A DNA stretch of 64,000 nucleotides from JBGPEQ01 sp050180895 (GTDB taxonomy: Bacteria; Pseudomonadota; Alphaproteobacteria; Dongiales; Dongiaceae). The translations under genes and the position numbers were made by a program. The notes under the pieces are model-generated. The model made no database searches. It was not told the origin of the DNA and was given only the letters and a program-made list of their open reading frames with translations. Shown piece after piece: positions 49,595 through 58,256 of this stretch (its first letter is position 1; every line of letters starts with the position of its first letter). Location: the NCBI GenBank assembly GCA_050180895.1, contig JBFXDS010000004.1:372001-436000 (forward strand), read 5' to 3'.

Positions 49595-50311
49595 CTAGGT
49601 TTTCGCGACCTGCGCCGTCAGCAACCGCGCCGCGCCGCCGGCTCGCCGACTGTACGCTTCGAGCGCCGGACGGCCCCCCGCGGCGTAGACCGCGACGGCG
49701 CTCAGGAGCTCCCGCAATTGCTGCGCGCTCCCGGCGTCGAACGGACAACAGGCCCCGTTCGTCAGCCGGGCGATCCGGCGGAAGGCGTCCGCGGCGATTT
49801 TGTCGCGGCCCTCATGGAAGATGAACACGGGCACGCCGAGCAGGCCCAGCTGACCCGCCTTCTGGCACAGGGTCTCCACCTCTTCTTCCATGCAGTCGCC
49901 AACGAACACGACGGCATTGACCTTGCGTTGCCTGGTTTCGGCAACAGCGTGCCGAAGGACCCTGCCGATCTGGGTCTTCCCGCCCAGGCAGGTCACGGCC
50001 GTCATCCGGCGCAACAGATCGGCGGCGTTACCGAGCCAGGGACTCGCCTCGAACTCGCGGAAGCCTCGGTAGAAGACGAGCTGGATGTCGAGGCCGCCGA
50101 GCGTCGCCGTCTCTCGGAACATCTCGGCCTGGATCTGGCAGGCCTGATCCCAGGTCGGCTGACGGCTGGCCGTCGCGTCGAGGGCAAAGATGAGGCGACC
50201 GCGCTGACCCGCCGGCCGGACCGACGGCGTGGCCGCGAGCTTGCGCAGGAACGCGTCGACCTCAGCCCGCGCCCCCGGCTGGTCGGGCAGCTTGCCGGGA
50301 TCAGACGCCAT
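49595..50311 (-). CDS. VWA-domain protein
   Basis: 238 residues with a von Willebrand A-like core: LIFALDATASRQPTWDQA carries a MIDAS-type DxTxS, then GGLDIQLVFYRGFREF, GGKTQIGRVLRHAVAE, and NAVVFVGDCMEEEVETLC. No signal peptide, so cytoplasmic. It neighbours the DnaJ-domain gene in many alphaproteobacteria; role unknown. It may act as a metal-dependent protein-binding module with the J protein; that is inference. Confidence 0.85.
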   Translation of the reverse strand: MASDPGKLPDQPGARAEVDAFLRKLAATPSVRPAGQRGRLIFALDATASRQPTWDQACQIQAEMFRETATLGGLDIQLVFYRGFREFEASPWLGNAADLLRRMTAVTCLGGKTQIGRVLRHAVAETRQRKVNAVVFVGDCMEEEVETLCQKAGQLGLLGVPVFIFHEGRDKIAADAFRRIARLTNGACCPFDAGSAQQLRELLSAVAVYAAGGRPALEAYSRRAGGAARLLTAQVAKT

Positions 50312-50385
50312 GATCGCAAGACCTCGTCATTCACAACATCTAGTGTCGGCCCGACCACGCGTCCAGCATGGCCGGAATGCGACCG

Positions 50386-52446
50386 TCAGGCCGGCCGCAC
50401 CCAGACCGCCGTATCGTGGAAAGTGCCGCCGCCCTTCGGCGGGCCGGGTTCGTCGCTCACCAGCGCGTTGACGCCGATGCCTTCCTCGAAGGCGCTGTTC
50501 GGCCAGACGCTCTCGATCACGACCACGCCGCTCCGCAGGCCGTCGAAGGGCCGGGCATGGACGACGATCGAGGCCTGCCGGCTGCCGACGCGGACCCGCT
50601 GCCCCGCCGCAACGCCGAGACGCGCGCAATCCTCGGGATGGATGAGGGCGGTCGGCCGCACCTCGCGTTCCTGAGAACCGGACGTCTCGGTGAAGGTGGT
50701 ATTGAGGTACTGGCGCGCCGGCGCGGTCACCAGCCGGAACGGATAGGTCTCGTCCACGCTGTCGTTGATCGGCGCGAAATCCGGCAGCTTCGGCAGGCGC
50801 GCCCCGTCCATGCCCATGCCGGTCCAATCCGGCTTGAAGCGGAACTTGCCGTCGGCATGGCCGAAGCCGTCGAGGAAATGCATGGACTCGAAGCTCAGGG
50901 AGCAATCGTGCCAGTGGCTGCGATGCAGGGTCTCGGCATCGGGCAGGCCGGAGGCCTTCAGGGTCGCGTCCATCAGCTCCCATTCGGTCATGCGGAAGCC
51001 CGGATGGTCGGCGCCCAGGCGCTTCGCCAGCTCGCAGAGCACCCAGTGGTTCGACCGCGCCTCGCCCAGCGGCTCCACAACCTTCCGCGTCACCTGCAGG
51101 AAGGTATGGCCGCTGCCCTTGTAGAAATCGTCATGCTCCAGGAACGTCGTCGCCGGCAGCACGATATCGGCCATGGCCGCCGTGTCGGTCATGAACTGCT
51201 CGTGCACGCACACGAACAGGTCGTCGCGCAGGAAGCCCTGCCGCACCTTCGTCAGGCTGGGGCAGACGGCCAGCGGGTTGGTATTCTGGATGAACAGCGC
51301 GGTCACCGGCGGGCCGTCGCCGAGATCGCGTTTGTCGCCGGTCAGCACCGCGCCGATGCGGCACTGGTCGAGGATGCGGATCGAGGGGTCGAGGCGATCG
51401 AGTCCCTTGATCAGTCTGTCGTCGATCCGGTAGAGCCCGCCATTGCTGTAGAGCGCCCCGCCGCCGCGATGCTGCCAGGCGCCGGTTACCGTCGGCAGGC
51501 AGGCAACGGCATGGATGTTGACCGAGCCGTTGCGCAAACGCGAGAAGCCGTAGCCGACGCGGATGAAGCTGCGCTTCGTCGAGCCATAGAGCCGCGCGAA
51601 CTCGACGATCTGCCGGACGGGAACGCCGCTGATCTCCGCCGCCCACTCCGGCGTGCGCATACGCAGATGCGCTTCCAGCTCTTCCGGCGCGTCGGCGTAC
51701 TTGGCCATATAGGCGCGGTCGGCGTAGCCCTCCTTGAACAGCACATGCATGACGCCACAGGCGAGCGCGCCGTCGGTGCCCGGCCGCACCATCAGATGCA
51801 TGTCCGCCGCCTCGGCGGTGCCCGTGCGGTAGGGATCGACGACGACCAGCTTCGCGCCGCGCGTCTTGCGCGCCTGCGCGATGTGGCTCATGACGTTGAC
51901 CTGCGTGGACACCGGGTTGCCGCCCCACACGACGATCAGGTCGGCCTCGTCCATCTCGCGGCCATCGATTCCGCGGCGGGCGCCGACCGCGGCCAGCCAG
52001 CCCGCGTCGGCCAGCGAGACGCAGATCGTCTCCAGCTGGCGCGAATAGCGTTTCACATGGCGCAGGCGGTGGATGCCGTCGCGCTGCACCAGCCCCATGG
52101 TGCCGGCATAGAAATATGGCCACACCGCCTCCGAGCCATGACGCTGCTCCGCTCGCAGCAGCGCCTCCGCCGTCTCGTCGAGCGCCGCCTCCCACGAGAC
52201 CGGCGCGAAGGCCGACATGCCCTCCCCCTTCGGGCCGATGCGGCGCAGCGGCCGCGTCAGCCGCTGCGGATGATGCTGGCGCTCGGCGTAGCGCGCGACC
52301 TTCGCGCAGACGACGCCGGCCGTGTAGGGGTTGTCGCGCGCGCCGCGCACCCGGCCGATGCGATAAGGGTCGAGGCGCTCCACCTCCAGCGCACAAGTGC
52401 TGGGACAGTCATGCGGACAGGCGGAATGGGCGATATCCAGCGGCAT
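50386..52446 (-). CDS. Molybdopterin-dependent oxidoreductase (DMSO reductase family)
   Basis: 686 residues. The N-terminal [4Fe-4S] site is formed by Cys10, Cys14, Cys18 (HSACPHDCPSTC) and Cys47 (GVVCAKV), followed by the RLTRPLRRIGPKGEG motif. Molybdopterin-binding segments include DLIVVWGGNPVSTQVN, GTDGALACGVMHVL, and NTNPLAVCPSL; the C-terminal beta domain begins near PFRLVTAPARQYLNT. No Tat signal, so cytoplasmic, unlike periplasmic reductases. Substrate unknown; it belongs to the thiosulfate/polysulfide-like soluble branch. Divergent from the Gfo/Idh/MocA gene. Confidence 0.88.
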   Translation of the reverse strand: MPLDIAHSACPHDCPSTCALEVERLDPYRIGRVRGARDNPYTAGVVCAKVARYAERQHHPQRLTRPLRRIGPKGEGMSAFAPVSWEAALDETAEALLRAEQRHGSEAVWPYFYAGTMGLVQRDGIHRLRHVKRYSRQLETICVSLADAGWLAAVGARRGIDGREMDEADLIVVWGGNPVSTQVNVMSHIAQARKTRGAKLVVVDPYRTGTAEAADMHLMVRPGTDGALACGVMHVLFKEGYADRAYMAKYADAPEELEAHLRMRTPEWAAEISGVPVRQIVEFARLYGSTKRSFIRVGYGFSRLRNGSVNIHAVACLPTVTGAWQHRGGGALYSNGGLYRIDDRLIKGLDRLDPSIRILDQCRIGAVLTGDKRDLGDGPPVTALFIQNTNPLAVCPSLTKVRQGFLRDDLFVCVHEQFMTDTAAMADIVLPATTFLEHDDFYKGSGHTFLQVTRKVVEPLGEARSNHWVLCELAKRLGADHPGFRMTEWELMDATLKASGLPDAETLHRSHWHDCSLSFESMHFLDGFGHADGKFRFKPDWTGMGMDGARLPKLPDFAPINDSVDETYPFRLVTAPARQYLNTTFTETSGSQEREVRPTALIHPEDCARLGVAAGQRVRVGSRQASIVVHARPFDGLRSGVVVIESVWPNSAFEEGIGVNALVSDEPGPPKGGGTFHDTAVWVRPA

Positions 52447-52580
52447 AGCCGCCGACTATAGCACGGCGCCGCCGGGCCGACGAAAGCCGCGTCGAAACGC
52501 CAAGATTGTGGCGGACGACGTGGGTTGCCTCGGCTATGGTGCCCGCCGACCATCGCGTTCGCACCCGTCGGGAGACCCCC

Positions 52581-53576
52581 TTGCCTCGCAAGACCAATGC
52601 CGCCCCCGTTGGCGTCGTCGTCATCGGCACCGGCACCATGGGCGCCTTTCACGCCGAGACCGTCGCCGGCCTGAAGCAGGCCGCGCTGATCGCCGTCGTC
52701 GACCCGGCGGAGCGGCAGGCCAGGGCCGTTGCGCGCCGCCTCGGCTGCCGCGCTCTCGCCGACGCGGCGGAGGCGCTGGCGTTGCCGGGCGTCGAGGCCG
52801 TGGTCATCGTCACGCCCGAGAAGGTCCGCCAGGCGCCGGTCGCCGCGGCGCTCGCACGCCGCCTGCCCATCTTCCTGGAGAAGCCCCTCGCCACGACCCT
52901 CGCCGAGGGCAAGGTGCTGGCGCGCCGGATCACGGCCGCGGGCGTGCCGTTCCAGATCGGCTTCCAGCGCCGTTTCGATCCCGCCATCCTCGCCATCAAG
53001 GCGGCACTTTCCAACTGGGGACCGCCCGAGGTCCTCCGCTCGCTGACCCGCGACCCCGTGCCGCCGAGCCTGGAGGCGGGCCTGCGCTGCGGCGGCATCG
53101 TCATGGCGACCCTGATCCACGACATCGACTGCGCGCAGTTCCTCGCCGGCCCGATCCGCAGCGTCTTCGCCCGCGCCGGCAAGCTCGTCGCCAGGCACGA
53201 TCACCCGGAATGGCGCGACACCGTCGTGGCCACTGTCGAATTCGCCAGCGGCGCGCTGGGCACGCTGGAGGCCAGCTGGCGCGCCATCTACGGCTACGAT
53301 TCTCGAGTCGAGGTGCATGCGCGCGGCGGCATGCTGCAGGCCGGCGGCGCGCGCGGCGGCAGCTGGCACGGCCGCGACGGCGCCAGCACCCGCTATCCGG
53401 CCGGCTTCCTCGACTGCTTTGCAGATGCCTATCGGCGGGAGATTGCCGGCTTCGTCCGCGCGGTCCGCAGCGGCACCGTGCTGCAGCCTGGCCTCGGCGA
53501 CGCGCTGTCCGCCCTCCGCGTCGCCGACGCGATCCAGCGGTCGCTCGCGACCGGCAAGGCCATCGCGCTCGCCTAG
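52581..53576 (+). CDS. Gfo/Idh/MocA-family oxidoreductase
   Basis: 331 residues. NAD(P)-binding GVVVIGTGTMGAFHAE, the EKPLAT motif in PIFLEKPLATTLAEG, and LIHDIDCAQFL with the catalytic His region. Family acts on inositols and sugars. Start is probably TTG 52581, six bases after GGGAGA; ATG 52536 is an upstream alternative with a non-conserved Arg-rich extension. Followed 17 bp later by a DMT transporter gene, which may import or export its substrate. Confidence 0.85.
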   Translation: MPRKTNAAPVGVVVIGTGTMGAFHAETVAGLKQAALIAVVDPAERQARAVARRLGCRALADAAEALALPGVEAVVIVTPEKVRQAPVAAALARRLPIFLEKPLATTLAEGKVLARRITAAGVPFQIGFQRRFDPAILAIKAALSNWGPPEVLRSLTRDPVPPSLEAGLRCGGIVMATLIHDIDCAQFLAGPIRSVFARAGKLVARHDHPEWRDTVVATVEFASGALGTLEASWRAIYGYDSRVEVHARGGMLQAGGARGGSWHGRDGASTRYPAGFLDCFADAYRREIAGFVRAVRSGTVLQPGLGDALSALRVADAIQRSLATGKAIALA

Positions 53577-53593
53577 GAAGATCCGTTCTTCAC

Positions 53594-54502
53594 ATGTCGG
53601 TCGCGCAAGCGCACCCGCAGCCCCGCTCCTCGCCCGGCAAGGGTATCGCCTACATGCTGGCTGCGGCGGCCACGCTCACGGTGATGGATGCCGGCGTCAA
53701 ATGGCTGACCGATCACTATTCGGTGCCGCAGATCGGCTTCATGCGCTATGCGATCGGCATCTTCGTCGCCCTCGGCTTCGCGCTGCGGCTGGGCGGCCTG
53801 GCGACCTTGCGCACCAGCCGTCCCGGCGGCCATGCGCTGCGATCGGTCTTCAATCTCGGGACCATGCTGACGTTCTACTACGCGCTGGATCTGCTGCCGC
53901 TCGCCGACAGCATCTCGATCGGCTATGCCGCGCCCCTGATCATGACGGCGCTCTCCGTCCCGCTCCTCGGCGAGCGCGTGGGCTTGCGACGCTGGTCGGC
54001 CGTGATGGTCGGCTTCGTCGGCGTCGTCGTCATCCTGCGGCCGTCGGCCGCCGGCATCAGCCCGGGCGCTGTGTTCGCCCTGGTCGCGGCGCTGCTCTAC
54101 GCACTGACCCTGGTGACGTCGCGGCAGCTCAGCGCGACAGAGAGCAGCCACACCATCCTGTTCTACTATTCGCTCTTCGTCGTCGTCGCCTTGGCCGGAG
54201 TGATGCCGTTCGTGTGGGTGACGCCGCGCCTGGAAGACCTGTGGCTCATCTTCTTCGTCGGCGTTGCCGGCAGCTTCGGCCAGTTCTTCCTCAATCAGGC
54301 CTTCCGCTACGGCGAGGTGTCGCTGTTGGCGCCGCTCGATTATTCCGGCCTGGTCTGGGCCGCTCTGCTCGGCTTCCTCCTGTGGGGCGATATTCCCGGC
54401 ATGTTCGTTTGGGTCGGCGCCGCCATCATCGTGACGGCCGGCATCTATATCGTCCGCCGCGAGGCGATGCTGCGCCGACGCGGCAAGCCCGGCGGGTCCT
54501 GA
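53594..54502 (+). CDS. DMT/EamA-family transporter
   Basis: 302 residues with 10 TM helices: AYMLAAAATLTVMDAGVKWLTD opens repeat 1 (EamA), and AVFALVAALLYALTLVTSRQL opens repeat 2. FNLGTMLTFYYALDLLPLADSISIGYAAPL is the conserved TM3-4 segment. Ends with a short Arg-rich cytoplasmic tail. ATG 53594; the flavoprotein gene begins 2 bp after its stop, so Gfo/Idh-transporter-flavoprotein form one operon. Confidence 0.87.
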   Translation: MSVAQAHPQPRSSPGKGIAYMLAAAATLTVMDAGVKWLTDHYSVPQIGFMRYAIGIFVALGFALRLGGLATLRTSRPGGHALRSVFNLGTMLTFYYALDLLPLADSISIGYAAPLIMTALSVPLLGERVGLRRWSAVMVGFVGVVVILRPSAAGISPGAVFALVAALLYALTLVTSRQLSATESSHTILFYYSLFVVVALAGVMPFVWVTPRLEDLWLIFFVGVAGSFGQFFLNQAFRYGEVSLLAPLDYSGLVWAALLGFLLWGDIPGMFVWVGAAIIVTAGIYIVRREAMLRRRGKPGGS

Positions 54503-54504
54503 TC

Positions 54505-55605
54505 ATGGACAGCGTCGACTGCGTCGTCGTCGGCGCGGGGGTCATCGGGCTCGCGGTCGCTCGCGCGCTGGCACTGGCCGGCCGCGAGGTGATCGTCCTC
54601 GAGCGGAGCGACGTGATCGGCGGCGAGACCAGTTCGCGCAACAGCGAGGTCATCCATGCCGGCCTCTACTACCCGACGGGCAGCCTGAAGGCGCGGCTGT
54701 GCGTGGCCGGGCGCGAGCGGCTCTACGACTACTGCCGGTCACGCGGCATCGCCCATCGCCGCATCGGCAAGCTCATCGTCGCCACCGCCGACAGCCAGCT
54801 GCCCGCGCTCGCGGCCCTGCAGCGCAAGGCTGTCGACAACGAGGTGCGCGACCTGGAGACGATCGACGCAGACCAGGCGCGGCGGCTGGAGCCGGCCGTG
54901 CGCTGCGTCGCCGCCCTGCTGTCGCCCTCCACCGGCATCATCGACAGCCACGGGCTGATGCTCAGCCTGCAGGGCGAGGCCGAGGACCACGGCGCGATGG
55001 TCGCCTATGATAGCCCCGTGCGCGGCGGCGCGGCGACCGGAAACGGCTTCGTGCTGGAGGTGGCCGGCGTCGCGCCGATGCAGCTGGCCTGCCGCGCGCT
55101 GGTCAACGCCGCCGGCCTCGACGCCCAGGAGGTCGCGCGGGGCCTGGCGGGCCTCGATCCGCACCACGTCCCGCCGCGTTTCCTGGCCAAGGGCAACTAC
55201 TTCACCCTGAGCGACCGTTCGCCGTTCAACCATTTGATCTACCCGATGCCCGCGGCGGCCGGCCTCGGCGTGCACGTCACCCTCGATCTGGCCGGCCGCG
55301 CCCGTTTCGGTCCCGACGTCGAATGGATCGAGGCCCTCGACTACGACATCGACCCGCGGCGCGCCGACTCGTTCTACGACGCCATTCGCCAGTACTACCC
55401 GGGGCTGCGGGACGGCGCGCTGCAGCCGGGCTACACCGGCATCCGGCCGAAGCTCCAGGCGCCTGGCGGTCCGCCGGAAGACTTCGTCATCCAGGGCCCG
55501 GAGATTCACGGCCTGGCCGGCCTCGTCAATCTGTTCGGCATCGAATCGCCCGGCCTCACCGCCAGCTTGGCCATCGCCGACGAGGTCATGCGGCGGCTGG
55601 CGTGA
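54505..55605 (+). CDS. L-2-hydroxyglutarate oxidase-like flavoprotein
   Basis: 366-residue DAO-family enzyme. FAD motif CVVVGAGVIGLAVARALA, then LERSDVIGGETSSRNSEVIHAGLYYP, the diagnostic string of LhgO-type enzymes, GIIDSHGLMLSLQ, FLAKGNYFTLSD, and PGYTGIRPKLQAPG. It would oxidise L-2-hydroxyglutarate or a similar hydroxyacid, passing electrons to quinone. ATG 54505 sits 2 bp after the transporter stop. Substrate assignment is by family only. Confidence 0.87.
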   Translation: MDSVDCVVVGAGVIGLAVARALALAGREVIVLERSDVIGGETSSRNSEVIHAGLYYPTGSLKARLCVAGRERLYDYCRSRGIAHRRIGKLIVATADSQLPALAALQRKAVDNEVRDLETIDADQARRLEPAVRCVAALLSPSTGIIDSHGLMLSLQGEAEDHGAMVAYDSPVRGGAATGNGFVLEVAGVAPMQLACRALVNAAGLDAQEVARGLAGLDPHHVPPRFLAKGNYFTLSDRSPFNHLIYPMPAAAGLGVHVTLDLAGRARFGPDVEWIEALDYDIDPRRADSFYDAIRQYYPGLRDGALQPGYTGIRPKLQAPGGPPEDFVIQGPEIHGLAGLVNLFGIESPGLTASLAIADEVMRRLA

Positions 55606-55679
55606 ATGCCTGCCCTTCTCTCGGCGCGGATGCTATGCTTCGCGGCGCAGGGCAGCCAGCGGCGGCGCGGGAGGGATCC

Positions 55680-56102
55680 ATGGTGCGCAGACTCATCGCC
55701 GAGGTGATCGGGAACCAGCAGCTGCTGACATTGCCGCGGACGGCGTCAGTGCGCGATGCGGCAAGAGTCATGCGCGAGCGCCATGTCGGCTCGGTACTCA
55801 TCGCCGCAACCGATCGGCTCGAAGGTATCTTCACCGAGCGCGATATGGTCTTCCGCGTCGTGGCCGAGGGCCGCGATCCCGATGCCACGGCGCTGGCGGA
55901 CGTGATGACCGCCGATCCCGATGTCCTGCCGCCGCAGGCAAGCGCGCTCGACGCGCTGCGTCGCATGCAGGACGGCGGCTATCGCCACCTGCCGATCGTC
56001 GACCGCGGCCGACTCGTCGGCATCGTCTCGCGCCGCGACTTCCAGGGCGAGGAAAAGGCACGCCTCGACGAGGAAAGCGGCCTCTGGGAGAAGATCGGCT
56101 GA
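55680..56102 (+). CDS. CBS-domain protein
   Basis: 140 residues made of a CBS pair: LPRTASVRDAARVMRERHVGSVLIA...LEGIFTERDMVFRVVAEG (repeat 1) and VMTADPDVLPPQASALDALRRMQDGGYRHLPIVDRGRLVGIVSRRDF (repeat 2). Such stand-alone CBS pairs bind adenine nucleotides and modulate partners. GGGAGGGATCC precedes ATG 55680. No partner is evident; convergent with DUF1028. Confidence 0.9.
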   Translation: MVRRLIAEVIGNQQLLTLPRTASVRDAARVMRERHVGSVLIAATDRLEGIFTERDMVFRVVAEGRDPDATALADVMTADPDVLPPQASALDALRRMQDGGYRHLPIVDRGRLVGIVSRRDFQGEEKARLDEESGLWEKIG

Positions 56103-56115
56103 CGCCGCGTCGCGA

Positions 56116-56796
56116 TCAGACCGGATCGCCGGGCACGCCGAAGGCGGGCGCCGACGACGGCTCCAGGGCGCGGGTGACGTAGTCGTTCATCTGCGGCTGG
56201 AAGCGCACCCACAGCCGGTGCAGCGTCGAGATGGGGTTGCCTTCGTCCCAGTCGACGCGCAGGTCGACGAGCGGCCAGGCCTGCTCGTGCACCGCCAGCA
56301 GCCCGGCGGATCTGACCGGCCCGACCTCACCGCCTGCCACCAGGCCCGCTTCCAGCGCCAGCAGCAGCCGCTCGGCCAGGTGCATGTCGGGATGCGCGGC
56401 GTAGCTGCGCGTCATGGCCTGCGGCACGTCGCGGTTGCTGAGCAGATTGCCGGCGGCGACGCAGTCGGCGGCAGCAGCCGTCGCATGCGTGCCGAGCGTC
56501 CTTGCCCCAGTATGCACGGCGGTTTCGCCATGGCGGTCGATCAGGGCGACTTGCCGGTAGTCCGCATGCGGCGCCTGCTCCAGCAGTCGCGCCAGCGCCA
56601 GCGGCGCCGACAAGCCCGAGGCCATCAGGTCGAGGCCGCGCGGCCCGAGCCGCGGATCGGTGACGTTCTGCGTCGCCACGGCGCCGACGCCGGCCCGCGC
56701 CCAGGGGCAGCGGCTGGCAACGGCAATGCTCGATGTCGTTATGGCCACGCCGAACATGCCGGTGCGCGCGCAACGCCCGGCGATCGAGAAGGTCAT
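56116..56796 (-). CDS. DUF1028 domain protein (Ntn-hydrolase-like)
   Basis: 226 residues, starting MTFSIAGRCARTGMFGVAITTSSIAVASRCPWARAG, the DUF1028 signature, with GAVATQNVTDPRLGPRGLDLM and AVHTGARTLGTHA. The second residue Thr could serve as Ntn nucleophile after Met removal. C-terminal part has VDLRVDWDEGNPISTLHRLW. Often found near RidA and amidohydrolase genes; function unproven. Last gene of the leftward operon with the PhyH-like, RidA and HpaB-like genes. Confidence 0.85.
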   Translation of the reverse strand: MTFSIAGRCARTGMFGVAITTSSIAVASRCPWARAGVGAVATQNVTDPRLGPRGLDLMASGLSAPLALARLLEQAPHADYRQVALIDRHGETAVHTGARTLGTHATAAAADCVAAGNLLSNRDVPQAMTRSYAAHPDMHLAERLLLALEAGLVAGGEVGPVRSAGLLAVHEQAWPLVDLRVDWDEGNPISTLHRLWVRFQPQMNDYVTRALEPSSAPAFGVPGDPV

Positions 56797-56858
56797 GCCG
56801 CCCCGGTCTCCCTGCCCATCTTCACCCACGCGCCTTATAGCAGGCGGCGGAGCAGCCG

Positions 56859-57728
56859 TCAGCCGCCGGCGGATCTCTGTCCCTGGGTGGCAAAGAACGA
56901 GGCCACCTTGGCCTGGGCCGGCAGCTCGATGACGGCATCCACCAAGCGTGCCGTCCGTGCCGCCCTGCCGCGCACCACCATGCCTTCGTTCGGGTTCGCC
57001 ATGGGATTGCGGGCGATCGGCACGGCGTCCGCTGCCGTGTAGACGCAGATGTAAAGGCCGCGCGGCTGCGCCGACCGGTTGGCGTCGGAGCCGTGCACGA
57101 GCCGCGTATGCATCAGGCAGACGCTGCCGGCCGAACCGGTGATCGGCTGCTGCGCCGGCCGCAGGCGGGCCGCCACGTCGGCACTGATGTAGCCGACGAA
57201 GGTGCCGCCGTCGAACAGCGAGTGCAGCGGCCCGCGATGCGACCCCGGCACGACCGTGAGGCAGCCGTTCTCCGGCGTCATCTCGTCGAGCATCAGCAGC
57301 GCCGTGACGATGTCGTCGTTGGTATGCGGCGTATAGGGAAAATCCTGATGGTAGCCGACCTCGGTCTTCGAGCCCGGCAGCTTCACGTTGATCTTGCAAT
57401 GATGGAACTTGACGTCGGGGCCGATCAGGTCGGCGACCATGTCGACCATCGCGGCATTCTTCACCACGTCCATATAAGCGGCGGAAATGTCGGAGGGATT
57501 ATTGACGCGGCGCAGCGCCGGGCGCGCGGCCGAATGCTCCTCCCCCATGTCGAAGCGCGGGCGGCCGTCGATCGTGGGCGGCCCGAACGGCACCGCATGG
57601 ACGCGGCTCTCCTCGATCCAGCCTGCCAGCTCGCGCCGCAGCGCCGCCAGCTGCGCGTCGGTGACCGCGCTCTCCGCCACGAGATAGCCGTCGCGCCAGA
57701 ACTGCTCGATCTGCTGTTGGCTCAGCAT
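56859..57728 (-). CDS. Phytanoyl-CoA dioxygenase family protein
   Basis: 289-residue Fe(II)/2-oxoglutarate oxygenase. Iron ligands are His127 and Asp129 (GYHQDFPY) and His212 (RLVHGSDAN); Arg223 in QPRGLYICV is placed to bind 2-oxoglutarate. N-terminal EQFWRDGYLVAESAVTDAQLAALR is the usual PhyH start. Substrates range from lipids to ectoine and phosphonates. It is between the RidA and DUF1028 genes in a leftward operon, 14 bp after RidA. Confidence 0.9.
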   Translation of the reverse strand: MLSQQQIEQFWRDGYLVAESAVTDAQLAALRRELAGWIEESRVHAVPFGPPTIDGRPRFDMGEEHSAARPALRRVNNPSDISAAYMDVVKNAAMVDMVADLIGPDVKFHHCKINVKLPGSKTEVGYHQDFPYTPHTNDDIVTALLMLDEMTPENGCLTVVPGSHRGPLHSLFDGGTFVGYISADVAARLRPAQQPITGSAGSVCLMHTRLVHGSDANRSAQPRGLYICVYTAADAVPIARNPMANPNEGMVVRGRAARTARLVDAVIELPAQAKVASFFATQGQRSAGG

Positions 57729-57742
57729 GCCGCGAACATCTC

Positions 57743-58228
57743 CTACTTAGGCCGCCGCCGGCGCGCCGCCTTGGGCCGGATGCCGGCCCATTCGGGGCCG
57801 GTCGGCGAACGGTGCGCCTCGTCGTCGGGAATGACGGCGTCCACGTCGATCTCCATCACCCATTCCGGCCGCGCCAAGCCCTGGACGATCAGGCCGGTCG
57901 AGCAAGGATACACCCCTTTCAACCATTTGCCGATCTCCCGGTAGACCGGCTCGCGGTAGGCGCGATCGGTGATGTAGACCGTGATCTTGCAGATATGCGC
58001 CAGCCGGCTTCCGGCCTCCTCCAGCAGCTGCTTGACGTTGCGCATGGCCTGCTCCGCCTGTTTGCGCGGATCGCCGATGCCGACCATGTTGCCCTGCAGG
58101 TCCTGTCCCACCTGGCCGCGCAGGAAGACGTGGTTGCCGGCGCGCACGACCATGCAGAGGTCGTTGTCCAGGCTCTGCTCCGGATAGGTGATCTTGGTGT
58201 TGAACTTGCGCAGCCTGACGTGAGCCAT
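57743..58228 (-). CDS. RidA-family protein
   Basis: 161 residues, starting MAHVRLRKFNTKITYPEQSLDNDL, with HVFLRGQVGQDLQGNMVG, AEQAMRNVKQLLEEAGSRLAHICKITVYITD, and VQGLARPEWVMEIDVDAVIPD. ATG 58228 is preferred because GGGGGA lies five bases upstream; ATG 58231 is too close. Ends with a basic KAARRRRPK tail. A second RidA gene is at 32661. In this operon it likely removes imine intermediates. Confidence 0.88.
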   Translation of the reverse strand: MAHVRLRKFNTKITYPEQSLDNDLCMVVRAGNHVFLRGQVGQDLQGNMVGIGDPRKQAEQAMRNVKQLLEEAGSRLAHICKITVYITDRAYREPVYREIGKWLKGVYPCSTGLIVQGLARPEWVMEIDVDAVIPDDEAHRSPTGPEWAGIRPKAARRRRPK

Positions 58229-58256
58229 CATTTCCCCCGAGCGTATGCGGTCGCCC